The position numbers were made by a program, and so were the translations under genes. A DNA stretch of 64,000 nucleotides, taken from Cladopsammia gracilis (lineage: Eukaryota > Cnidaria > Anthozoa > Scleractinia > Dendrophylliidae). Within the stretch, counting starts at the first letter, position 1; every line of letters starts with the position of its first letter. The stretch is taken from assembly GCA_022457155.1 (NCBI GenBank), contig JAJGOT010000200.1, forward strand, positions 1,240,001 through 1,304,000. The letters run 5' to 3'. Positions 1 to 12,263 of this stretch are shown piece after piece. The notes under the pieces were generated by a model that ran no database searches, had not been told where the DNA came from, and saw only the letters and a list, made by a program, of their open reading frames with translations.

Positions 1-47
1 TTTTGCTTCGGTAGAACAGAAACGATAGCTAGACTAACAGTATAACG

Positions 48-335
48 ATGAAGTTTGTTGCGCTTCGCCTTCTTCTATCCCTCGCAGCTTTCCACTGTAT
101 GACCTGTACCGTTTCCGCAGATCTGCTCTCGGAGTACGCTCATCATGCTGTCTTGGACGCAAAAGAGAAGGTAAAGCTCTTCTGGACCGTTGATTGGGAC
201 GCTGAAAGTGTATCTTTCGCCGTGGAGGCAGAGACCACAGGATGGGTTGGATTGGGATTCTCCACTAACTCTGGGCAAATGGTCGGCAGTGACCTTGTGA
301 TCGGCTGGGTGAAAAATAACAAGGGATATCTCACG
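48..335 (+). CDS. MOXD1-like exon 1: signal peptide and start of DOMON
   Basis: Encodes residues 1-96. A hydrophobic signal peptide (MKFVALRLLLSLAAF) is followed by DOMON sequence including TTGWVGLGFS. The donor is gtaaga at 336, phase 0. Positions 1-47 are 5' UTR or upstream sequence. Confidence 0.93.
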
Positions 336-3300
336 GTAAGAGCAATTCCAATATTATTTTCACTATTTTCTGCCCGATTATAAAAGAGCAATTTCAGCTG
401 CGTTGCTACGGCAAGCTAGCTGGAAGCCGAGTTTTAAAAAGCACTATAAGCTGTCATAAGTAAACGACTTTTTCTACCTCACTATTCCTTTTTTTCACTG
501 CTACCTTTTTTTAATTGCTACCTTGACATCGATTTACTACCGCGATGACAGTGATGAAATGTATTCTATCGTGATATAAATTTCCTAGCGTGATGTAATA
601 TTTTCTCACCTTGATACAAGAATATATTTCAGTTTACCGTGATGTAATGTTTACTACCTTGATATCAGGCAATTTTATTTCAGTGACGTAATGTACTCTG
701 CCTTGATATCAATTTACTTCCGTGATGTAATGTTTTCTATCTTAATATCAATTTGCTTCCGTGATGAAATATCGCTACCCTGATCTCAATTTAGTACCAT
801 GATGTATCGATCCTCCGCAAAAGAACAAAAGTGGCAAACATTCCATTTACAACGGAATAATTTCATTTCACTAGGACTTTAACAGGTTTACAATCCGTGA
901 ATAGATAGTGTTTTTTTTTAATTTTTTTTACAGACAACAATAACAACAGTCCTACTCAGCAAAATACACACATCCACGCACGCACGCACGCACACACCAC
1001 ACGCATACACACGTACACGCACACTCTTTCTACCACACCAACTATTACAGTTATTACATTTTACAAAATACTAATAAGTACTTGCTTTACAATTTTACAA
1101 TTTTATAAATTTCGACAAAACATGCAAATACAGATAGACAGATAAAGATAAAAGGGGGCCTCACAAGGTGCTACATACTTAAGAAATTAGATGATATAAT
1201 ATTAAGGTAGTTTAAGATGATGTTCTTGTGTTAGGAGCGTATCCCATTTTTTATGATGAAAAGAGAGTTTATTTCTTTCTTTAGCGATTCGACGCTCCAT
1301 TTCAAAAACTGCTTTCACTTTTGCTAAAAGGTATAATATTCTTAAGTTTACAGCTATAAATATACTGTTTCGAGAGCAAGATTAGGTGATTATAAAGGAG
1401 CCAATCTTTAAGTGGTCGAGTGACACCAAAAATAACATCGATTTCAGAAATTGTATAGCTTTCAAAAAGGGGTTGTATTGAACGCCAGAAATGTTGTACA
1501 TAAGAGCATTGAAAAAACAAATGAGGCATGTTTTCCTCTGTTGTATGACAAAAGGTGCAGAGAGGAGACTCATTCTTCCCAATCTTAAAAAGAAAGTCAT
1601 TGAAGGGGAAAATTCTATTCAAAACTTTATATTGGAATTCACGCGATTTTGTATCAATAGCACATTCGAAAGCAATTGAGTAAATAGTTTCCCAATCGAA
1701 AGAGGGTTCATCGAAAGCATGTTGATCTTCAAATTTTCTTTTCGCTGTAGGTGGCTTTGATATCTTTGAAATAAGGAGTTTGTAAATCTTCTTTGATGAT
1801 AATAACTCTGCTTCTGAATAATCTACCGCATTAAAAGGTGTTGTCTTTAGTAGAACCTCACTTGCATTGTTAATCATGATCTTTTTCCACTCTGGCAATA
1901 GGGAATGATACAAGCCCTTCAAATAAAGTAAATCCACCATGTTAAGTTGCAATTCTGTTATGCGTGGTTCAATACAGACAAATTTAAATAAGTCTCCGAC
2001 TTTATAGAATCCTTTAGAGAATAATCTTTGGTTAAACACTGATTTGTCATTTACACAAACATATCTATTATTCCAAATAATTTGGTTAGCTATCTCATCA
2101 AGAGAGGAGGGATTAGTGTTGTTCAAAAGGGCCCAAGCAATCAAACATTCTTTATAATATCTTGGCAATTCCAGAGGCAATTTCGAGAAGTTAAAATTGC
2201 AGAGAAATAACACTTTTCCTCCAACTCTGTTAAGGTAATGATTTAGAAAATACTTCCAAGAACGTGGCGAGTCATCCAAAAACTTCCGGATGCAAGTAAT
2301 TCTTTGTGCATCGATCATAGATTCAATGTGAGGCATCTTTAAACCACCTTCGTTGATATCATTTATTAAAGAAACACGTTTCACTTTATCTTTTCCTTTC
2401 CAAACAAAATTATACAGTATTCGGTTGATCTCTTTTATAAAGTCTTTATTGGTACCGATTAAACTCATACGGTATAAAACTTTCGGAATGGCAAATGTTT
2501 TGATGATCTGTATTTTACCAATCAACGTGAGGCCTCTCCAATTCCAACTATGAAGCGTCTTCTTTAGGGATTTAGTGATAGTCTCTAGGTTAAGTTTGAA
2601 TAAAAGCATAAGCTTGAATGAAAGTGTTGTTGTTGTTGTTTGTTGTATCATCTCAAGAGACCTTTACTTATGGGAGCAACTGATGAGGATCACTTAAAAA
2701 CCAAATTTCGTGTTTTAATTCCAATATGACAATTTCAGATTTGGATCTTAGACGCTTTCATCCGTGATGAAGAAACACTTTATCACAAGTCTTGCATTGC
2801 ACACCACATTCTCGTCCCCAGAGCTCCACGTTTTTTTTAAAATTGCGTCTCATGTAGCTCTGGTAACGGACAAAAATTTCAATTTTTTGATTGGCCGTTT
2901 AAAAATTAATGCCCAGCAAGGTAAAAAAAATTACGCTTCTACGCATAAGGTTTTACTTCCGGTTGAATTTCAAATGTTGAAGTCCTATGACGACTACATC
3001 AACAAAACCAACGTTTTAAAAAATTTAAACGCATTCAACGACCAATGTCACCCAGTTTTGTTCGGTTTAGCAGGTAAAGGTACGGCTGCTAAATTTCAGA
3101 GTATAACGGGATCTGATTGTCGCTAAAAATGAGCGATTCGTTTCCGAAAATAATCAGTATGTGTCTTGGAAGACGAAGCTATAAGCGGCCACGAATATTA
3201 AAGAAGTATGTTGCTTGCAACAGGGACGAGTATTAATTAAAGGAGAGGCAGAAATCCTGAAGAAAGCCCAAGGGTGAAAAGAAATATTACCACTAGGTAA

Positions 3301-4922
3301 CCCATTTTAAATAACAACAACAACGCTATCAGCACTCTCGTAAGCAAGTTATATTTTCTTTATTAGGTAGTAGACAACTTGAAATACAAATCTAGAAAAC
3401 GAAGGTCACTCGAAGCCCAATTAAAATAACATGAAACGAATGCAAAACAGAAATTCCTCGATATTGTTTACCACTGTTCGATGAAATAAGCCTAATTAAT
3501 GACCACATCGTGTCCATGAACAAACTTAGCTGTCCCATACACAGCTCCCAAACGAAAGAAATCGGTTGACTTATCGAGGATTTTCTAAAACCAGTTGGCA
3601 AAATACAAAGACAATCTTTCTTCTTAATAACAGCAGCACGTAAAGCTTTTCTTCTTTCTTTCTCAGTGCGATGTTTTCCTGTTATTGTTAAGACTTGTAC
3701 AGTCCTTTCAAACGCCATTCCACACACACAACATTCTCGTCTCCAGAGCTCAACCAAACGAAACGAGGGCTCTGGGGACGAGAATGCAGACACGAAAGGT
3801 TTTTTATTTCCGGTTTCTGGCATTGAGCAAGCGCAATAGAACATTAATGCATTAGGCATGCGCTAACGGATGTCGAGGATTTTACGACATCCGGAAGGCT
3901 TTGGTCCCAGAGCCTTCGTTTTTTTCCGCTAACCAAATGAAACGAGGGCTCTGGGGACGAGAATGTGCACACCGCAGACTTAAGACTCTAAGGCCCGGTT
4001 TAAACGTCGCATTTCACATGTGCCGAATCTAATACCTATTTGGATCGACTCACCCCAAATAACGGGTGTTTCTTGGTGTAGCGGAAGCCATTGTTGGTTG
4101 GCTTTTGTGTTGTGGTGTGGGTATTGTTCAGTGTCTTTTGAATCTTTTGTTTTACGTCATTTGGTGATCACACCATCCGCAACACCAAGAAACTACTCAA
4201 ATAACGAAATTCGACATTTGATTTAGACGTCGAATTTAAGAAAGTCGCATTGAATTCATGAGCGAGTTTTTATAGAAAAAATGCAGAATTGTGGGAAAAA
4301 CATAATTAAATTATTCGGTTCGACGTATAAAACAACTGTGGAACTTCTTGCGAATATTCGACTGGCTCATTTTTATTGCAGCACAAGTGAGCCAAAGAAA
4401 CCCTTATACTGGCCAGGAGATATTGGCACATCGGGTCGGGGGGGGGGGGGGGGGGGGGACGGGATGGACACCTCCTGTCATTAGAGAGATTATCTTAAAG
4501 GGTCAATATATTTTATTGCCAGACTTGTCACATCCTAATGGTGATCTAAAAAGACAAATCTCTCGGAAGCCGAACTTGGGAAAACTATTCTGAATTGGCT
4601 TTTTTATTTAAATACATTTTGCGACTTGTGTCTCTTTTTACACTTTCATTAATAACTTATTAAGTTTGAACAACAACAAAAAATCATAAGCATGACAGTG
4701 GTTGGAAAACCCGATATTAATTAGCATATATTTTGGCGACTTTATTCCTTCGTTTTCTCTGTATTTAACGATCAGTGCTGCGTCTTGGTTTTTGATATCC
4801 TGATGAAGCACTCTTTCTTATGTTTAAAAGACTTCATATTTATTTATTTATTTATTTATTTATTTATTTTATTAGCCATATTACAATAACACATTAATAT
4901 AAGAAAAATAGAGGTAACAATA

Positions 4923-4957
<35 letters not shown>

Positions 4958-5317
4958 TAATTAGACCTCCTCAGCTTTAGTTTTGTAAGATGACATTAGC
5001 AAAATAAGAACATGACGACGGATACGTTTTGACACATTTATATAAGATTACTAATATTTATTACAAATAAACGTCTTATTTGCTTTTTTAAAGGAGGCAG
5101 GGGAGGACGAGTTCACGATCTCATTAGATAAGGAGTTGTAAATATAACACGAAAACTATCACGAACACTATCACGTTAGTAATGCGATATCAAGGTAGAG
5201 TCAATTTTGACGCTTTAATTCAAGCAAATTCAAATCTAAGGCGACGCCATTCGAAATGATGACACAATTCCCGCGTCATATGACGTCATCACGTCACATA
5301 AAAAACCCTCCCAGTTA

Positions 5318-5349
<32 letters not shown>

Positions 5350-8335
5350 GGTTTAATATCAGCGTTTCCACAAAAGTGGCTCTTCATCTGGTATAAACTA
5401 CAATAATATTGAAAATATTAAATAATATATAAAAAAACAAAAAAATTCAAATTATGTTTAACTAATTTAATTTTTCATAGCCATAGCTTTTACATTGTCG
5501 AAGTTCTTGCAGTTTAATATTCTTAAAGTCCGCTCAAGCAGTTTAAGGTCTGGGTTTAAAGTCTGTTCCGAAAATATGGTTGACACTTAATATCTTCGGC
5601 TAGATTGCCTAGACCAGGTTGAAATTTTCCCTGAATGTTAATCTTGATGTGTTCTTCTGCCTTAATGCATAAGTTTGGTCACGTAACATGTCACGTGATC
5701 AAAATTTAAAAATTAAGCAAATTGGCGATATGCCAGCGAAGTTTCTTTGTATAGTTGAATAAATTAGCTTTTCTGATGGACGTTTAATATATGTAACCTT
5801 CTACGTTTGGAATGATTGTCCTCCAGTTTTAAAATTACAGTTATATATAATTAAAGGTTTAATTTTGGACTTAAAAATGACCTTTGTCCTCCCAAGTTTT
5901 TTTTTAGAGACCAATGGACGATCATTCCAAACGTGAAGGGCTGGAAATATTTAATCTGCATCAAAAAAGCGTTTTTATTTTATGTTTTCTCTTAAACCCG
6001 TCACCAATTCGTCAAATATATGCTATTTTAAGAAAAATGGCCACGTGACATCTCACGTGACTTATGGGAAAGCTTATTAGTCTTGTTAAATTGTTAAGGA
6101 CGATAAGACCTTTCCATGTGCCAAATTTCGATTCAGTTCCATGCCCTATGTTAAAGTTATCCCGAATAAGCTGCTTTTTCCTGATTAAAGCCTTTGACCC
6201 AGGCCTTAAACTAGTTGAGCGGTCTGAATAAGGTTAGAATGTTCTACTTTGACACCTAACCCTAAGGCCTCCGCCATGTTTTCTTGCCAACTAACCACAA
6301 CCAAGAGAAAATGTTTCACTTGCTTTAACACAATTTCGGCGCCAAGAGTCCATGAAAAGGAAACAATTTTTTTCTATTTTATAAGAACAATAATTCTCTT
6401 CAATGGATAATTTATGTGCCAAGAAAAATCTGTTATTTTGAATGGTATGAACTTTTATGCTGTTCAAACAATAGAAATTCGGCAACCAACCATAATGCTT
6501 CGTCAAAACGACTCAGCCAATGAACTTCATTTTAATTCCAGTCAACCAGTCAAAACAACTATGACATCACGGTTGTGAGGAATAATATTGACATCATTTT
6601 CCTAAAATAACTAAAACCTGTCAAACCGGTTAACAAACCTGTTGGTAACCTAAAAAAGAACATGACATCATCTTATTTTTATGTATTCCACAGCAAGTTA
6701 ATAAGATTCCTCCGCATTTTATTCATGAGATAAAGACACTAGGCTATGACGTCGTCTACGTTAATGTAAAAAATAGATACTATTCACGGCATCTGGCAGT
6801 CTCGAAACCTTACACTATTTGGAAGATGTCTTATAACTAAAAGCCTTGGCATCTCGCAGCTAGTACATTCCACTTTGATTCTTGATATCCCTAAAAAATG
6901 CATTCAAGATGTTAATTCTATGATATTTAAATTTATATGGAAAAACAAGAAAGACAAAATCAATCGCAAAGTCATGTTTCAAGACTACGACAATGGAGGT
7001 CTACGTGCGCCTAGCATAGAAACTATGTCCAAATCACTCAAATTGGCATGGATCTCGAAATTTTTAATAAACGACCAAATGGGCAGTGAATCCTGGAAGG
7101 TTATCCCAAACTATTATTTCGATAAATATGGTGGCTTAAAATTCCTATTGCACTGTAACTATGATGAAAAGTTTCTCGAGCAGGCAAAATTCCCGCACTT
7201 CTACAAGCAGATGTTACTATATTTCTCTGAACTTAAAGCATTATATAATTCAGAATCTGATCAGGATTTGATCCTATTTAATAATAAAGAAATTCGAATT
7301 AACAGTCAAACCATCTTTTATCGGAGTTGGTTCAGTAGGAATATTATTTTTATTCACGATCTGTTGAAGGCGGATGGAAAAATTCTCCCTTACGCAGAGT
7401 TCATCCGAAAATACGAACTGAGCTGTAATTTCCTAACATACATGCAAGTTGTATCTGCAATACCTCAGACCCTCATCATTAAGGCAAGGATAAAATGTCC
7501 AGATAAAACTATTCTTCTTTCAGAATATGAGTTTCAGCTGTCTAGGGATAATACCATAAATTTACTTAAACTAAAAAACAGGGATTACTACTGGCTTTTG
7601 ATAAATAAGGACAAGCAAGTATTGAAGGCAAGCGTAAAGTGGGAGAGAGATTTACAGTCAGACATGGTGCGGATTGACTCTTTTTTTAGTCGTGTAAAAT
7701 ATATTTCTAGAGAAAACAAGCTGAGAGAATTTTACTTCAAACTTTTGCACAGAATAGTTGTTACAAAGAGAGAACTGCATTTATTTGGTATTAAAAATGA
7801 TATGCTTTGCATTTACTGTCGAGAAAATGATTCCATTATTCACACTTTTTCTAATTGTCAGTGGTCTAAAGAGTTTTTCTTGGAAGTTATTAAGTGGTTT
7901 AACAAAGAAAATGGCACCTCTTTCTCCTTATCCCCAACGGAAATTCTCTTCGGCACGAACTCCTCCAAGACTGACATGATTACCAATAATTTAAACTGTA
8001 CTCCCCTCTTTGCTAAATATTACCTCTATACCCAAAAGCTAGCACAGAAAAACCTATCTTTAGAAGAATTTGTAGTTAAATTAAACTGTCGATCTCATTT
8101 AGAAAAATTCCCTCTGCAATCTAAAACATAAGTATTATATAAATTAAAACATACTGTTAACTATTGAAGTTATCAAATGATTAGTGCAGTTTCAGACTAT
8201 AAACAAAAATTGAAATTGCCAACGCCAACCCAGTCTCGGAATGTCTAGTGTAGTGTATTGCTGTAACATCTTGTCATGTATTCCTTTGTATTGTAACCTT
8301 TCAAATTGCTTGTTAAGTAAATGTTTTGCATAAAT

Positions 8336-8366
<31 letters not shown>

Positions 8367-11300
8367 CGGTTGCGAGGAATAATATTGACATCATTTTCCT
8401 AAAATAACTAAAACCTGTCAAACCGGTTAACAAACCTGTTGGTAACCTAAAAAAGAACATGACATCATCTTATTTTTATGTATTCCACAGCAAGTTAATA
8501 AGATTCCTCCGCATTTTATTCATGAGATAAAGACACTAGGCTATGACGCCGTCTACGTTTATGTATTCCTCCGTAAATTAATTAGATTCCTCTGCAAAAA
8601 AAGAAAAGAAAAGAAAACAAAACAAAAAAAAACCGGGGTAACCGGTGTCTACTATATTGCTGTTAGGCAAGTAAATTTAAAGTACATCTACTTCTAGATG
8701 GTATACTACTGTAGGTCAAAGTCTGACTCATCCAGGAAAGCGTGGCAGTATATTGCATTGTATATACTATGTATATATTTTTTTATCGCAGGATCGTTAC
8801 GCTGACGCAAGAGCAATTCCACCAATTGACGAACAGCAAGATTACGAGCTTACAGGTTTCCAAGAAAGCGGCGGGAAAACTGTACTAAAGTTCAAGAGAA
8901 AGTTTGACACGTGCGATACACGTGACAGGAAACTCGAGGTTGGTATTTTTATGCATCATTTTGATCGAAAAATCCTTGTTGTATCTGGTACCCATTTATG
9001 CTTATACTTAGGTACTTTAAAATAGACAGCAGACTGAAAACAACGGAAAAGCAAAGAAAAAGGAGCAAAATAAAAAAAACCCCACTAGTACAAAAAAGGG
9101 GGTCTAAATGGAGTATAGCTTTGACAGTTGACGGTATATAAAGAAGTATTTTGACAGTGACGCAGACTGGTACCTTGTGCCCGAGACTATTCCCAGGTAC
9201 ATGGTCTCCACTTTGTAGCCGGTACCTAAGCGCTGTTTTAAATTTGCGCACGGGCGTTCACACTGGTAATTGCCAGGCACCGTGCCCTGACATAGTGCCT
9301 GGGAATCAAATGCGAACACTGTCTAAGGAAACAATGTGTTCCATGCATAGAGCAGCTGAGATCGTAGCACCGACCATCTGATCGAACGACCGACGCGCTA
9401 ACTGAAACACTACCCCGCTTCTGCGAGTTAAAAACAAACTAATATAAATCCCTAAAGTGATCGGGAAGGGGAAGGGGGTGGAAAATGTTATGTAACGCTG
9501 TGTTCACATTACAGGTGGGAACTACCAAGGTTGTATTCGCATATCACTCCGAGGACCCAGTATCATCTATGGACATGAAATATCACGAATACAGAGGCGT
9601 TAAAACCATCCCACTGCTAAACAGCATGGATAAAAGAAACATCAACGAGACCGGCTGGAGCAAATTCAACTTGATTACAAAGAATGTAAGAAATATGTGC
9701 CACGAACGCCATTTTCTATACCAAAGTAAAATGGTTGTTTGTCAGTTTATCTTGTGTGCTGTTAAATTTACTTTGCTTTGAAAAGGTAACAGGTGATGAC
9801 ACGATAAATGATCAATACCAAGGCAGACGCATAAAATGGTGACCTCAATAGACTATGTATTCTACGACAACAAAAAGGCAAAATTTTCAAACATTATCTG
9901 GAGAAGGGAGAAAGGCGGAAACGCGAGATGTGATCGTGACGGAGCCTGAAGTCGCGGGATCATAAACCTAAGTCTCAGTAGAATAACTCAAACAAATTGA
10001 ACAATTGGAATATCAAAACTAACCTGAAATATTCTTGGTAAATTTGCCTCAAACCAATACTACGGAACACAGTTAGTCTACTGTTCATTTCAGCTCCGGT
10101 TTAACATTTCACAGTGATAATTCACCCTCTTTTCGACCGATCATTTCAGGTCAAACTAGCTCACCCTTTACATCCAAAACTACATTTAAGCGTATGCCTA
10201 CGGGGGGTCTTGTTGTGAGCATGGGCTCCCTGTGTCAGAGATATTACTTAAAATTTAATGGTACTTCCAGTGTGTAGTGATTTGGCTAGTTATATTAGAC
10301 AGAACAAACAAACAAATTTCAGGGGCAACCAACTGTTTTCCATATCATTTTAGTGCCTTTAAAGGAAACTCTATGACAGCTCATACAGTTAGGGTACACA
10401 GTATCCCCCGAATTCACTAGCGGCTTTTACCTTTCCGAAATTCATGATAGCCGATCCTATTTCGTACCAAAACTATTTTTTTATCCATCTGAAAACAAAA
10501 GGCGTTAAATGTTACAAAAATTTGAGGCAACATTTTACTATAGAAAACTCTAGTTTTTAATCGAATTTATTCGTCGCGAAGCGAGGTTTATAAATTTGTC
10601 ACGCGTGGATCGCTTTAGGGCGGTGGAATCTCGAGTTGCCTTTATATATATAGTTGGTGTCCTGCAGTTGCCTAGCAACAAAACCGTGACAGTGCTCCGA
10701 TTGACGTCATCCAGTGTGACGAGCAACTGAGAATGTCTCAACTTCAAATTTCGGGGCCTTTGTGGCCATGCAACCCAACCTCACCAGTTAAACCAGAAAT
10801 TCCATCTCTTCCTCCCCCGTCGCTAAAATCAGTTTTGCGGTGCACCCTCCCCCGAGCTTCGCGAGGTTCTGCGAAATACGTATTTCAGTAAATTATCCCC
10901 ATTCATGGCAATGATGATGATCTCCCCAATTTTTACATATAATAGCGAAGTCTGGTGATCATGAGAAAACCTGACTCATTATAAGCCTCGTGGTTTCTTT
11001 CAGGCCTCCTAGCCATTCACTTTTTTTCTCTAATTTGTTTTGTTTTTTATTTTGTTTGTTTTTAATAAAAAAGTCCTTCAATTCATCTTCTTGCGTTTCT
11101 ACATTTCTCCTTCACTTGGGGGCCTGTAGCTGCGCTTACATCCCATTCTTTCCTCTTTATCTTCCATGCAATTTATATTTCCCTGTTTCTTCTGTCTTAT
11201 TGTCCTCTCGGGCTCTGGGTCTTATCTCCATTGTACCGTGGTTGCGATCATGCAATTTACGGTCCTGTTGGGCTTTGGTTATGTGTTTCTGTTTCCGTGG

Positions 11301-12232
11301 GGCTTTGGCTGTAGTCTCGGGGTCCTATAATTTTGGATTCAGTCCCAAACACAAACATTCGAGGTTACGAAAGTTAATGCGACATTTTACTATAGAAAAC
11401 TATACTATAGAAAACTATACTATAGAAAACTATAGAATACTATAGAAAACTATATACTATAGAAAACGTTAGTTTTTTTAATCGAATTTATCAAAAGTTA
11501 TTAAGATGACTAACGCCTTCCAAACAGTTTTCCACGGAAACCATTCGTTGGTGCATGCTCCTGAAATTTGAGCAAAGTGCCATAGCGGACAAACTGACTC
11601 TTACAAGCTCGTTTTTTGCTCTCAAGGTACCAATCCCAGCAAAAAAAACCACTTACTGGTGTACTCTGCTGAAAAGTCCAGAACTGAAATCCAAACACCA
11701 CATCACTAAGGTATGCCTAGTAACTAATGCTCAACTGTTATATTTGGCATTATACCTAGCTTGTAAGTTGCTGGTAAGCTTAAGGAAGAAACGAAATAGA
11801 ACTAACAATAGATTATTGTTCAAACTTTACCTGCAAAGTGAATGTGAATTTTAATTTTGTTGCCTTTAGGAATTATATATCAGGCATCGGATATTCACCA
11901 TTTTAGCATTACCGGTAATGATTCGATTTAGGGCCCTTCTTCCAATAAGCGCCCCTTTATAATAATAATATTATACGCCCCTCTCCGGCCCTTGAGTATT
12001 GTTTTTAGCGCCCCTATTTCGGACATCGAAGATTCTACGTCAAAAAGCTATCTTAATGATGAAAGTCACATTGAAAACATTGAGGTATAATAGCGAATTA
12101 TGTTCTGACTATGCGAACCATTGTAATTACCGTTGTTTTGACTATACAGTACAAATTGTACGTTTTCTGTTATTGCTCATGTAAAACGTTAAGTAAAAAA
12201 TAACGTTTAAATTAAATAAATAAATAAATAGA

Positions 12233-12263
<31 letters not shown>

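Larger units (their letters stand above)
2806..3965. mobile_element. DNA transposon with 18-bp TIRs and 8-bp target duplication
   Basis: The inverted ends are CATTCTCGTCCCCAGAGC at 2807-2824 and its exact complement at 3948-3965. The same 8 bases, tgcacacc, flank it at 2798-2805 and 3966-3973. The uninterrupted target can be seen at about 22176-22200 (cttgcacaccgcagactta). An 8-bp duplication is typical of hAT elements, but the ends do not start with the usual hAT CAG, so I leave the superfamily open. Inside are an unassigned 120-residue open frame (2764-3126, +) and a RecQ-like scrap. No transposase is recognisable. Confidence 0.75.

Noticed and set aside
10990..11445. 151-residue ORF rich in Phe, Cys and Leu
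   Set aside because: T-rich intron sequence with repeat-derived C-terminus (ENYTIENYTIENY); no domain.
11555..11854. 99-residue single-frame ORF
   Set aside because: Only 11627-11710 is coding (exon 4); the remainder is intron on both sides.
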